Of a stretch of DNA of 49,121 nt, positions 7,164-17,000 are shown piece after piece. The DNA is from Moraxellaceae bacterium UBA2477. Its GTDB lineage: Bacteria > Pseudomonadota > Gammaproteobacteria > Pseudomonadales > Moraxellaceae. Position 1 is the stretch's first letter, and each line of letters starts with the position of its first letter. The notes under the pieces are model-generated. The model did not search any database and had not been told where the DNA came from. It saw nothing but the letters and a program-made list of their open reading frames with translations. The position numbers and the translations under genes are program-made. The stretch spans positions 1 through 49,121 of the forward strand of contig DDPD01000020.1 of assembly GCA_002342025.1 (NCBI GenBank), read 5' to 3'.

Positions 7164-8951
7164 ATGGCATTTCAATATAAAGCTCCGCAGCGTGATATGC
7201 AGTTTGTTATGCACGACGTGCTTGGCCTGGAAAATATCTACGCTGGTCTGCCCAAGTTTGCCGACACGAATCGCGAGCTGATCGACAGCGTTGTGGAAGC
7301 TGCTGCACAGTTTTGCGAAGGTGAGCTGGCTCCGATCAACCGCTCCGGCGACGAAGAGGGCTGCCACTTCGACAATGGCGTAGTGACTACACCTAAGGGT
7401 TTTAAAGAAGCGTATGCCAAGTTCGTTGAGCTGGGGTTTGGCTCCTTGTCGGCTGAAGTTGAGCATGGCGGTCAAGGTTTGCCACCGACAGTGGGTATCG
7501 CGTTAAGCGAAATGATGGGCACGGCCAACTGGTCTTTCGGCATGTACCCTGGTCTGTCGCACGGTGCTATCAACACAGTTGAAGCCCACGGCACGCCTGA
7601 GCAGAAAGAAGTGTATTTGACTAAGCTGATTAGCGGCGAATGGACCGGCACCATGTGCTTGACCGAGTCGCACGCAGGCTCGGACCTTGGACTCATCCGT
7701 ACTAAAGCTGAACCGAATGCCGACGGCTCCTACGCCATCACCGGCAACAAGATTTTCATCTCCGCTGGTGAGCACGACCTAGCTAGCAACATTGTTCATA
7801 TCGTGTTGGCACGTCTGCCAGACGCACCTAAGGGCACCAAGGGCATTTCCCTGTTTATCGTGCCTAAGTTCCTGCCGAACGGTGAGCGCAATGGCGTTGC
7901 TTGCGGCTCTATCGAACACAAAATGGGCATCAAGGCTTCCGCAACCTGCGTGATGAACTTTGATGGCGCAACAGGCTTCCTCATTGGTCCGCCTAACCGT
8001 GGTCTGAACTGCATGTTCACCTTTATGAACGTGGCGCGAATTGGTACCGCTGTGCAGGGTTTGGCCGCCGCCGAAGGCTCCTTCCAGGGCGCTCTGGAAT
8101 ATGCTCGTGACCGTCTTGCCATGCGTTCTTTGAACGGCCCGGTCGCTCCCGAGAAGGAAGCTGATCCGATCATCGTGCACCCTGCCGTGCGTCAGATGTT
8201 GTTGACCCAGAAGGCGTTTGCCGAAGGCGGTCGTCTGCTCTGCTACTGGCTGTCCACACAGACCGACATTCTGCAGGGTTCGTCTGACGAAGCAGCCAAA
8301 AAGCAGGCTGATGAACTGCTGTCTTTCCTGACGCCGATCGCCAAGGCCTTCCTGACCGAAACCGGTTACGAAGCGGCGAACCACGGCGTGCAGGTATACG
8401 GTGGCCATGGTTTCATCCGCGAATGGGGCATGGAGCAGATCGTTCGTGACACCCGTATCGCGCTGCTCTATGAAGGCACCACGCAGATTCAAGCGCTGGA
8501 CCTGTTGGGTCGCAAAGTGCTGCAGACTCAGGGCGCCATGCTGCGTAACTTCACCAAGATCGTGCATAAGTTCTGTGAAGCGGAAGCCGGCAATGCTGCC
8601 ATGGCCGAGTTCACCGGCCCACTCGCCAAACTCAATAAGGAGTGGGGCGACCTGACCATGAAGATCGGCATGAAAGCGATGTCGAACCCGAACGAGGCCG
8701 GTGCAGCCGCTACCGATTACATGATGTATTCAGGTTATGTGCTGCTCGGTTACCTCTGGGCTTGGATGGCTAAGGTTGCTCAGGACAAGATCGCTGCTGG
8801 CGAAGGTGACGTGGCTTTCTACGAAGCCAAGGTCAAGACCGCGCAGTTCTACTTCAAGAAGATTCTGCCGCGCACGCAGTCGCACGCTGACATCATTGAT
8901 GGTGGTGTTGATGTGCTCATGCAGTTGGATGCTGAAGCCTTCGCTTTCTAA
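7164..8951 (+). CDS. acyl-CoA dehydrogenase, long form (first of a tandem pair)
   Basis: This is a flavoprotein predicted to oxidise a fatty acyl-CoA to the trans-2-enoyl-CoA, the first step of beta-oxidation. It belongs to the group of about 600 residues with an extra C-terminal helical domain. The FAD/substrate segment CLTESHAGSDLG is present. YEGTTQIQALDLLGRK contains the likely catalytic base E437, at the position of the glutamate in medium-chain dehydrogenases. The 595-residue length matches P. aeruginosa PA0506/PA0508, which also follow bioD. The ATG at 7164 has TGAGG about 10 bases upstream. The 236 bases before it include a TTGACT and a TACACT box, but only 13 bases apart, so no promoter is claimed. 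The next gene is a paralogue. Chain-length preference cannot be read from sequence; DmdC-like names are not supported. Confidence 0.92.
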   Translation: MAFQYKAPQRDMQFVMHDVLGLENIYAGLPKFADTNRELIDSVVEAAAQFCEGELAPINRSGDEEGCHFDNGVVTTPKGFKEAYAKFVELGFGSLSAEVEHGGQGLPPTVGIALSEMMGTANWSFGMYPGLSHGAINTVEAHGTPEQKEVYLTKLISGEWTGTMCLTESHAGSDLGLIRTKAEPNADGSYAITGNKIFISAGEHDLASNIVHIVLARLPDAPKGTKGISLFIVPKFLPNGERNGVACGSIEHKMGIKASATCVMNFDGATGFLIGPPNRGLNCMFTFMNVARIGTAVQGLAAAEGSFQGALEYARDRLAMRSLNGPVAPEKEADPIIVHPAVRQMLLTQKAFAEGGRLLCYWLSTQTDILQGSSDEAAKKQADELLSFLTPIAKAFLTETGYEAANHGVQVYGGHGFIREWGMEQIVRDTRIALLYEGTTQIQALDLLGRKVLQTQGAMLRNFTKIVHKFCEAEAGNAAMAEFTGPLAKLNKEWGDLTMKIGMKAMSNPNEAGAAATDYMMYSGYVLLGYLWAWMAKVAQDKIAAGEGDVAFYEAKVKTAQFYFKKILPRTQSHADIIDGGVDVLMQLDAEAFAF

Positions 8952-8975
8952 GGTCGGATTGAGCACTCGTGGTAC

Positions 8976-9003
8976 ACAGAGGCCCGCATTCGCGGGCTTC
9001 TGT
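8976..9003 (+). terminator. Hairpin between the two acyl-CoA dehydrogenase genes
   Basis: A 12-base-pair stem pairs 8976-8987 with 8992-9003 (one G-T pair) around a four-base loop ATTC. The core is GCCCGC/GCGGGC. It lies 25 bases after the first dehydrogenase stop. No good T-tract follows, so it may be a weak terminator, an RNA-stability element or an attenuator that lowers expression of the second gene. Confidence 0.5.
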
Positions 9004-9070
9004 CTGTTCACTTCAGATTAAATTGCGGCGCGCTGGCTGAGTCAGGCGCCTTAGCTGAGAGGGATTTACT

Positions 9071-10849
9071 ATGCCAGTTTTCAAGGCTCCGCTGCGCGAC
9101 ATGCGCTTTATCCTCGACGAGGTTTTTCAGGCTAGCGAGCTGTGGGCGCGCTTGCCTGCACTGGCGGAACAAGTGGATCGCGACACCGTAGACGCGATTT
9201 TGGAAGAAGCGGCCAAGTTCAACGAGAACGTAGTTTTTCCGCTGAATCGCAGTGGCGATGAAGAGGGTGCAACGTTTAACAATGGCGTCGTGACCACGCC
9301 CGCCGGCTTCAAAGATGCCTTCAAGCAGTATGGCGAAGGCGGCTGGATAGGCTTGGGTGCCGACCCTCGTTGGGGCGGTCAGGGCATGCCTAAAATGGTC
9401 ACGGTCATGACCGAAGAAATTCTCTTTGGTGCCAACCCGTCGTTTGCTCTGTATCCCTTGCTGGGTATTGGCGCGGCCTTGGCGATGTCACAGCATGCGG
9501 GTGATGAGCTCAATGAGCGCTATCTGCCCAAGATTTATTCGGGCGAGTGGTCTGGCACCATGTGTTTAACCGAGCCACACGCTGGTACCGACTTAGGCAT
9601 TATCAAGACTAAAGCCATTCCTCAGGCCGACGGTTCCTACGAAATTTCCGGTACGAAGATTTTCATCACCGGCGGTGAGCATGACCTCACGTCGAACATC
9701 ATTCATTTGGTGCTGGCCAAACTGCCCGACGCTCCCGCCGGCTCGAAAGGCATCTCGTTGTTCTTGGTGCCCAAGTTCTTGGTGAATGACGATGGCTCGG
9801 TAGGCGCACGCAATGCGGTATCTGCCGGTAACATCGAACATAAAATGGGCATCAAAGCCTCGGCTACTTGCGTGATGAATTTTGATGGCGCAAAAGGCTG
9901 GCTGGTTGGCGAAGTGAACAAAGGCCTCGCTGCCATGTTCGTGATGATGAACTACGAGCGCCTGTCGATGGGCTTACAGGGCATTGGTGCCTCCGAAGTG
10001 GCGTATCAGAATGCGGCGGCTTACGCGAAAGACCGTATTCAAGGCCGTTCTGCAACCGGCGCTAAGCAACCGGAAAAAGCTGCCGACAGCATCCTGGTGC
10101 ACGCCGATGTGCGTCGTATGCTGTTAAAAGTGCGTGCCCACAATGAGGCCGGTCGTTGCTTCGCCATGTATGTGTCGAAGTATCTCGATCTCGCCAAATA
10201 CAGCACCGACGACGATGAGAAAGCGGCTGCTGCCAATATCGTCGCGCTCATGACGCCCGTGGCTAAGGCCTTCCTCACCGATAAGGCCTTTGATGCCTGT
10301 GTTGAAGCGCAACAAGTCTTTGGCGGTCATGGCTATGTGCGTGAGTGGGGCATGGAGCAGTTAGTTCGTGATACCCGCATTGCACAAATCTATGAAGGCG
10401 CAAACGGCATTCAAGCGCTGGATCTGGTGGGTCGGAAGCTGGTGAGCAACCACGGTGCGTTCATCAACACTTACTTAGCAGAAGTTCGTGCGTTGGTTGC
10501 GGCGACTGAGCAGGATGCGGCGCTGACAGGGTTTGCTCAAGCGACGGCTGAAGCGGCCAATGACATTGCCTCGGCAGCCGAGTGGATTCTCTCGGTTGCA
10601 CGTACGCAGCCCAATGAAATCAGCGGTGCGTCGGTGGACTTCCTTCATGCCTTTGGATTGCTCTGCTATGCCCACATGTGGCTGCTCATGGCGCAGGCCG
10701 CTGGGAAGCAGCAGGGTGCGTTCTATGCCGACAAATTAGTCGTGGCCCGTTTCTTCTTTGCACGCTTACTGCCCGAGTTGAAGGCACGTGTGAGTGCATT
10801 GAAGGCCGGCTCAGACATGATGATGGCCTTGGATGCCTCCAGCTTCTAA
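9071..10849 (+). CDS. acyl-CoA dehydrogenase, long form (second of a tandem pair)
   Basis: This is a paralogue of the preceding gene, 592 residues, with the same domain order: N-terminal helices, beta middle domain with CLTEPHAGTDLG, C-terminal helical FAD domain and an extra C-terminal helical extension. The likely catalytic base is E442 in YEGANGIQALDLVGRK. That motif differs from the first copy (EGTTQIQ), and the two proteins have clearly diverged. Different acyl-chain preferences would explain keeping both, as reported for the Pseudomonas FadE1/FadE2 pair. GAGAGGG lies about 7 bases before the ATG at 9071. A strong rho-independent terminator follows the stop at once, separating this gene from the giant lipoprotein gene. 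Confidence 0.92.
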   Translation: MPVFKAPLRDMRFILDEVFQASELWARLPALAEQVDRDTVDAILEEAAKFNENVVFPLNRSGDEEGATFNNGVVTTPAGFKDAFKQYGEGGWIGLGADPRWGGQGMPKMVTVMTEEILFGANPSFALYPLLGIGAALAMSQHAGDELNERYLPKIYSGEWSGTMCLTEPHAGTDLGIIKTKAIPQADGSYEISGTKIFITGGEHDLTSNIIHLVLAKLPDAPAGSKGISLFLVPKFLVNDDGSVGARNAVSAGNIEHKMGIKASATCVMNFDGAKGWLVGEVNKGLAAMFVMMNYERLSMGLQGIGASEVAYQNAAAYAKDRIQGRSATGAKQPEKAADSILVHADVRRMLLKVRAHNEAGRCFAMYVSKYLDLAKYSTDDDEKAAAANIVALMTPVAKAFLTDKAFDACVEAQQVFGGHGYVREWGMEQLVRDTRIAQIYEGANGIQALDLVGRKLVSNHGAFINTYLAEVRALVAATEQDAALTGFAQATAEAANDIASAAEWILSVARTQPNEISGASVDFLHAFGLLCYAHMWLLMAQAAGKQQGAFYADKLVVARFFFARLLPELKARVSALKAGSDMMMALDASSF

Positions 10850-10873
10850 GCCCTTCATCCCTACTGAAACAGG

Positions 10874-10896
10874 AAACCCGCTACGGCGGGTTTTTT
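10874..10896 (+). terminator. Rho-independent terminator after the acyl-CoA dehydrogenases
   Basis: AAACCCGC (10874-10881) pairs perfectly with GCGGGTTT (10886-10893) around a TACG loop, and a run of six T follows (10891-10896). It lies 24 bases after the stop of the second dehydrogenase. Confidence 0.93.
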
Positions 10897-10936
10897 GTTA
10901 CCGAGCCTAATGAAACCTTGCCTTGAAGGGGGTTTG

Positions 10937-10974
10937 GTGTAACGATTAGTTATCTAAAAGTTACACAAAGTAAC
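10937..10974. promoter_or_regulatory. Nested inverted repeats upstream of the giant lipoprotein gene
   Basis: GTGTAAC (10937-10943) and GTTACAC (10960-10966) form perfect 7-base inverted arms 16 bases apart. GTTAC (10960-10964) and GTAAC (10970-10974) form a second, tighter palindrome that reuses the middle arm. The arms end 27 bases before the start codon in a very AT-rich stretch, the usual place for an operator. TTATAA at 10983-10988 resembles a -10 but is too close to the ATG for a normal leader. No convincing -35/-10 pair was found. The regulator is unknown. Confidence 0.45.
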
Positions 10975-11001
10975 AATAAAAATTATAAGTGGATACACCT
11001 C

Positions 11002-14000
11002 ATGCCTGCTCTTTCGCACTCACACTCCAAGTTCACTCATTTTGTTTCGGCTGCCTATGCCACCGTTTTGGCGCTGGCGATTGCTGGTTGTAGTGATGTT
11101 GCTCAAGTGGATAGGCAGCAAGCGGGGCGCTTTGTAGATAGTGAAGTTCAGGGCCTGTTTTATCAAACGGGATCCGCCACAGGTCAAACAGACCGAAATG
11201 GCCGTTTTATATATCGTCCCGGTAGCGAAATACGTTTTGGTTTACTGCAAAACCTGCCCTTAGGTGACGGACCGGTCTTTGCTAAGGCCACTATGACCCC
11301 TCGTGACATCTATCCTGGCGCGGCCAGTAATGACCGTCGTGTGATCAATCTCGCGCGTGTTCTTCAGTCCTTGGATAGAGATGAAGATACTTCGAATGGG
11401 ATTGACCTCAGCAAGGCACAAGCTGAGCTGGCTGGGCTGCCATCCAATCAACAGCTGACACAGCTGAAGCTCAATGTTGCCCCTGAAAATTTGGCGGCAG
11501 AAAATCCCCAGTTCATGAGCTACCTCCAAAACACAGGTCGTGAGTTGGTGAGCCCAGAAGTTGCTGCACGGCATTTGGCTTGCTCTGAGCAAGATATTCA
11601 AAATGGTGAGAATCCGGACGGACGCTGCGCTTCAGATCCGGTGGTGATATCGCCTGTCCTCACGTCGATATCGGTACTGGAAGGGCAAGAGGATCACGTC
11701 AAATTAGTTGAATTAAGTCTTTCTGCAGCAACAGATAAAACGGTCACCGTTAACTATGAAACGGTGGCCGATAGTGCTGCCGCTGGTAGTGACTTTATCG
11801 CAGTCAGTGGGACCGCTACTTTCCCAGCAGGTAGTGTTACCCAGCGGATTCCAGTGACTATTCGTGGTGACAGCGTAGATGAAGATGATGAGCGTTTTTC
11901 GTTATTGCTCAGTTCTCCAAGCAACAATGCCACCCTCGCTGCTAATGTGATCAATGTGATCATTTTGGATGACGATACCGAGAGCGCGCCCGTTATCTTG
12001 ACGCTGGCGCCTGCCACGCTGCAAGAAGGTGCTGGCAGCACATCCGTCACGCTTTTACGACAAGGCCAGCTGGATCGAGAGCTAACGATTCGCGTAAAGG
12101 CCCTTGATGGCACAGCGAAGGCAGATCAAGACTATGTGCGTGCTGAGGAAATACTGACGATTCCAGCGCAAGTCACGAGCTTCCAAATCCCTGTCACCAT
12201 CGTGCAAGACGATTTAGTCGAGACAGATGAAAGCTTTAGCTTAAGTGTGGTTGGTGTGGACGCTGGTGTGACGGTGAATGGTTCGCCGGCCATCATCACC
12301 ATTCAGGATGATGATCGTGCAGAAGTGATGCCAACGCTGTCGTTAGCGAATCTCTCGCAGTTGGAAGGAGATGCTGATGGTGTTGTAAAAGTCGTTGCCA
12401 CCTTATCTGAGCCTGCACCGCGTGCCTTAGAGCTACACTACCGAACTCTGACTGGTAGCGCGCGTAGTCATGGCGAGCGAGCTGATTTTGTGGGTATCGC
12501 TGATAAGCTGATTATGGTGCCCAAGAATGCAGTTTCGGTGGAGTTGCCGATTACTGTTAGGGGCGATCGTTTTGAGGAGCGTGACGAATCTTTCAGCGTG
12601 ATGGCTAGCCTGGCTGGTCAAGCAGAAAAAACGGCTACGGTCGAGCTCAAAAATGATGAGGCAGCAACGCTTTTCCAAGTTGGTAGTGCCAAGGTTTCGG
12701 CGACGCCTTCCAATGCTCAAATTGCCGGTGAAATGGAATCCTATGCGGGTGGAGCTCGTCGTCAATTTTTCCACTTAGGTGGTTATGGCTTCGGTCCATT
12801 TAAGCTCTTGCCGGGCTATGGCCCATTGCCTGAAGTTCGTGCGGGTGAACCACCCTTGCCGGTGTCTAATCCGCCAGCAGGTGCTCGATGCTTCAGCCCT
12901 GAAATTAGTGCGACCAATAAAACTCCTGCTACCTGCGCTGACGAAATTCATGTGCGTGTCATGGTCCTCATGGATCCTAAAACCGGGGAGCGCATCGCGT
13001 TTGTCACAATGGACGCGATCGGTGCGGGTAACTTGATTCAAGACGCTGTGAAGGCGGCTGTGAATCGTGCCAGTTGCGAGAAAAATCTGTGTATCCCGGT
13101 TCGCAACGTAATGTTTGGTCAAACCCACACCCATGCTGGTGCGGATTTGCAAGGCTTGTGGGGTGGCGTGCCGGAAAGTTGGCGCCAACAAGTGCTGGTG
13201 GATGGTACGGAGCAAGCCACAAAACTAGCGATTAGCAATAGCCGCCCAGCTCGCTTGAGCATGGCGCGTGGTGATGCTGATGAGTTCAATAATTATCGTC
13301 GTCCGAAGTATCGTGATGACTCGCATCACCAAGCGGACCCAGCTGTCACTTTGTTGATGGCTAAAGCAGATGATGAGGACAGCGACCGCGACACATTAGT
13401 CGGCAGCATGTTGCAATATGCTGCGCATCCGACTTCTATTGGTAATGACGACTATAAATTACCGGATGGGACTATCGTTCGTGTGCCACATCCGGACTAC
13501 CCGATTGGCGTTACTGAGGCTTTGGAGGAGCGGTTCGGGGCGGCAGGTTTGTATTTTAATGGCCCCATTGCTGATGCTTCACCGGGAGGTGCCACTCAGG
13601 GCAGCACAGAGTATGCCCGTGTCAAATCGCGTGGACGTGCCTTGGCAGCAAAAGCATTTAGCTACTTAGCCAGCAATTCGGTCGCGATTGATCCCGTGAT
13701 CAGCGTGGCTCATAAAGAAGCAGTTTTGCCTGTTTCAAACCCACTTTTTATTGGTTTGGGACTGTTAAGCCAATTCAATGGCTATTATCAGTTCAGTCAG
13801 CTTCCTAAAGACGATATTCCTGGCTTCGATCAGATGCCGCCCGAAGCGATTGCACAGTTTGAGGCGATACAGAATCAACTGCCTCAGCCTGCGCCTGTTG
13901 CTAGAACGCTAGTCAGTCGTATCAGCTTGGGTACAGTCAACGCAGCAGATGAAACGAAAAATCGCCTTGAGATTGTCACTATTCCAGGGGAGGCCACGAA

Positions 14001-17000
14001 CTCATTTGGCCAGATGATTCGTCGTTTAGCCAATGACTCGCCGTTGACGCAAGCCAAGCCTGAGCGTCACACACTCTTGCTGGGCCTTACCCACAATAGT
14101 TTTGGCTACATTATTCCCGAAGAAGAATTTAGCTATGTAGATCCATCGGGCGGGGCTGGTCTGTTGGTGCCTGGTACAGCGTATGAAGAGTTTGTGTCGC
14201 TAGGTCCTTTAACAGCGCCCCTGTTGCGGGCGCAGGCTTATGCGCCGTTATTTGGCGTGGCACCACCTAATCCCTCGTTCCTTCCGCAGGCGATTACTGA
14301 CTGTCAGATTGCCTTTGATTTTGGTAGTTGTTTCATCGGAGTCGGGCAAGATCGATTGATGCAGTTACTTGGCTTGCCTCAAGGTCTTTTGGGAAGCTTT
14401 AAAGACGGCATTAATTTCTTGGCGGAAGGCTGTCACACCGTGGCAGGGCCTTTAGAGCCTGCGTGTGCTTTATTCGATGCATTAGCAGAAGCGAGTGGAT
14501 CTGTTCCTGGCCTTCCGGGTGCACCGGGTGGTGGCGGTACAAGTGAAGTCGCCTTGTTGCCTGAGGTGCTTCAGGCAACAACACGGGGTTGTGACTTTAT
14601 TGATCCAGCCAACTGCTTGCTGCCCTTCCCGAATAATCACTTCACGCAGGCGGCAGACACAGAGACGGGTGTCCGGGTGAACTTTAATCCACTGGCCATG
14701 CCACGAAATGTGGCAGGAAAGCCGATTGATCCTACCGATCAAAATCGTGCCGATGGTTTTTCGCCAGGACAAACGCTGCTAATTCGCGTGCCCGGACTGA
14801 GCTTAGACAAAACGGCAGCTGCCGGCGTGCCGGTTCCTCGAATTGGTAAGCCTGGTTTTGGTCAGCAGATGGAGAACAGCCTGCATCCTGATACGGCGAT
14901 TATGGTCTACGACGTGACAGATAATAAGCCTCATCTCGTGTGGGCTGAGTTGGATGCGAATGTCACGAGCTACACGTCGTGTGATATTCCTGCGCCGTTA
15001 CAAACCCTGTCTGATTTGGGTGGTCAAGAGGATTTTACTAACGCAGTGCAAACCTTCCGCGCAGGTTGCAATGGCGCCACTAAGCCACTTCACGATGCGC
15101 GTGATGCAAGCGATCCCACCAGCGATCCTGGTCCGCTGCTGATTATTCGTCCGGGCATTAATTTTGAAAACGGCCATCGTTATATCGTTGCATTGAGAAA
15201 GCTACGAGATAGTGAAGGTCAGTTGATTGCCTCCACGCCCGGCTTCAGTTTGTGTCGTGATCAGGCGAATAGTCCTCTGCGTCAATTGCCTGCTGTAGCG
15301 CAACGGTGTGCTGCACTGGACGATGTCATGCAAACCTTGAAAAACAAGGTGGGCATTGATCCCAAGTCACTTTACAGTGCGTGGGACTTTACTGTGGCCA
15401 GCGAGCGCAGCTTAACGGGCCGTTTGGTGGGTATGCGTGACCAGGCGTTGGCGTCTGGAACGCCAGATTTCACTATCACCGCTGTTGAAGATCAGCCCTA
15501 TGTTGCCAGCGCGGGCGATTGTCGTGATGGCGGGGCAACCGATAACTGTATCGCCCGTGTGATTCGCGGCACCATGACGGTGACGAACTTTATTGATCGT
15601 CCGGTATCCAACACCGGCCAAGGCGATGTAGATCGTCAGGTGGGTGGCAAATTCTGGTTTGGTACACCTAACCCAAGTGTTTATGAGGTGCCTAAGCCTT
15701 TCCCTGCACAACCAACCGTTAGTGTGCCGTTTACGTGTCATATCCCTCGCGCGGCGTTCTCGGGAAGTCGAAATACTGCCGCCGATACGAATATGGTCGT
15801 GAAACCCTCTCGGGTTTCGCTTTATGGGCACGGTCTGTTTGGTAGCAGAGGTGAAATTGGTCAAGGGCAGTTACGTCGCTTCGGTGGCGAACATAACTAC
15901 ACCTTCTGCGCCACAGACTGGGTCGGTATGTCCGGTGTTGCGGATGTGGCAAATGCTGCCGCAATTTTGCTGGATCTTTCGGGTTTCCCGACCTTATCTG
16001 ACCGAGTTCAGCAAGGTATCTTGAACTTTGTGGTGATGGGGCGCTTGCTGAAGGCAGAGGATGGCTTTATCGCTGACCCTGCATTCCGTAGCGCGGATGG
16101 CCGTCCGCTGATTGATAACCGTGAGGTTTTCTATGACGGCAACAGTCAGGGCGGCATTGACGGAGGCGTGGTCGTTGCCGTGTCGCCAGATATCCATCGT
16201 GGTGTATTGGGCGTGCCCGGTATGAACTACAGCACCCTGTTGCAGCGCAGTGTGGATTTTGATGGTTATGCCCGACTGATGTATGCGGCTTATCAAAACA
16301 CCATCGATCAGCAACTAGGGTTTAGTTTGATTCAGATGCTGTGGGATCGCTCTGAAAACAACGGCTACGCCCAGAACCTAGGGGATGGTGTGGGCGGCAG
16401 TGTTACTGTCGCTGGGCGCACCCACGTTCTAGGCAAACCTAACCGAACCCTACCTGGTTTGGACGGTAATCCACTGCCTGCCAAGAAAATTCTGCTGATG
16501 CCAGGTTTTGCAGATCATCAAGTCAGCATGACCAGCGCTGAGGTGATGGCTCGTACCATGGGCGTGGAGGGGGCGGATGTCTTCTTTAAGCGACCTAACC
16601 AGTGTTCCGGTGATGTGAAGCACTGTTTTGCTAACCGTGCAGATCTCTTAACACAACGTTACCCCGATGCCAGCCCGTTGGCCGGATTAGATTTATTCGA
16701 TGAAGAAGGATATGCCGACCGTCAGCGCATTGCCGGCTCCGGAATCATCATTTTTGACGAAGGTAAAACGGCCATTCCACCAGCGGATAATCGGCCACCC
16801 AATGCCGATGACTTTGATCCGCATGAATACCCTCGCAATACCATTATTGGCCGCTGTCAAAAGGCCAGATTCTTGCGAACGGACGGCCGCCTAGTCTATT
16901 CGGACCTGTTGGCAACACCGCAAGCCTGTCCTCAAATGGATGGTGCAGGCATCTCGTTTACCGGTGATGCGGCGCCATTGCCACCACCCAATACTCCGCC

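Noticed and set aside
7779..8567. Long open frame of 262 codons antisense to the first acyl-CoA dehydrogenase
   Set aside because: It is fully inside a strongly conserved gene, has low-complexity-like composition, and arises from codon bias on the other strand.
7164..10849. Naming the dehydrogenases DmdC (methylmercaptopropionyl-CoA dehydrogenase)
   Set aside because: The long-form group includes DmdC, but synteny with the Pseudomonas FadE pair fits better and no other dmd gene is present.
15412..15864. Antisense frame of 150 codons within the giant gene
   Set aside because: No ribosome-binding site or recognisable protein features, and the sense frame is continuous here.
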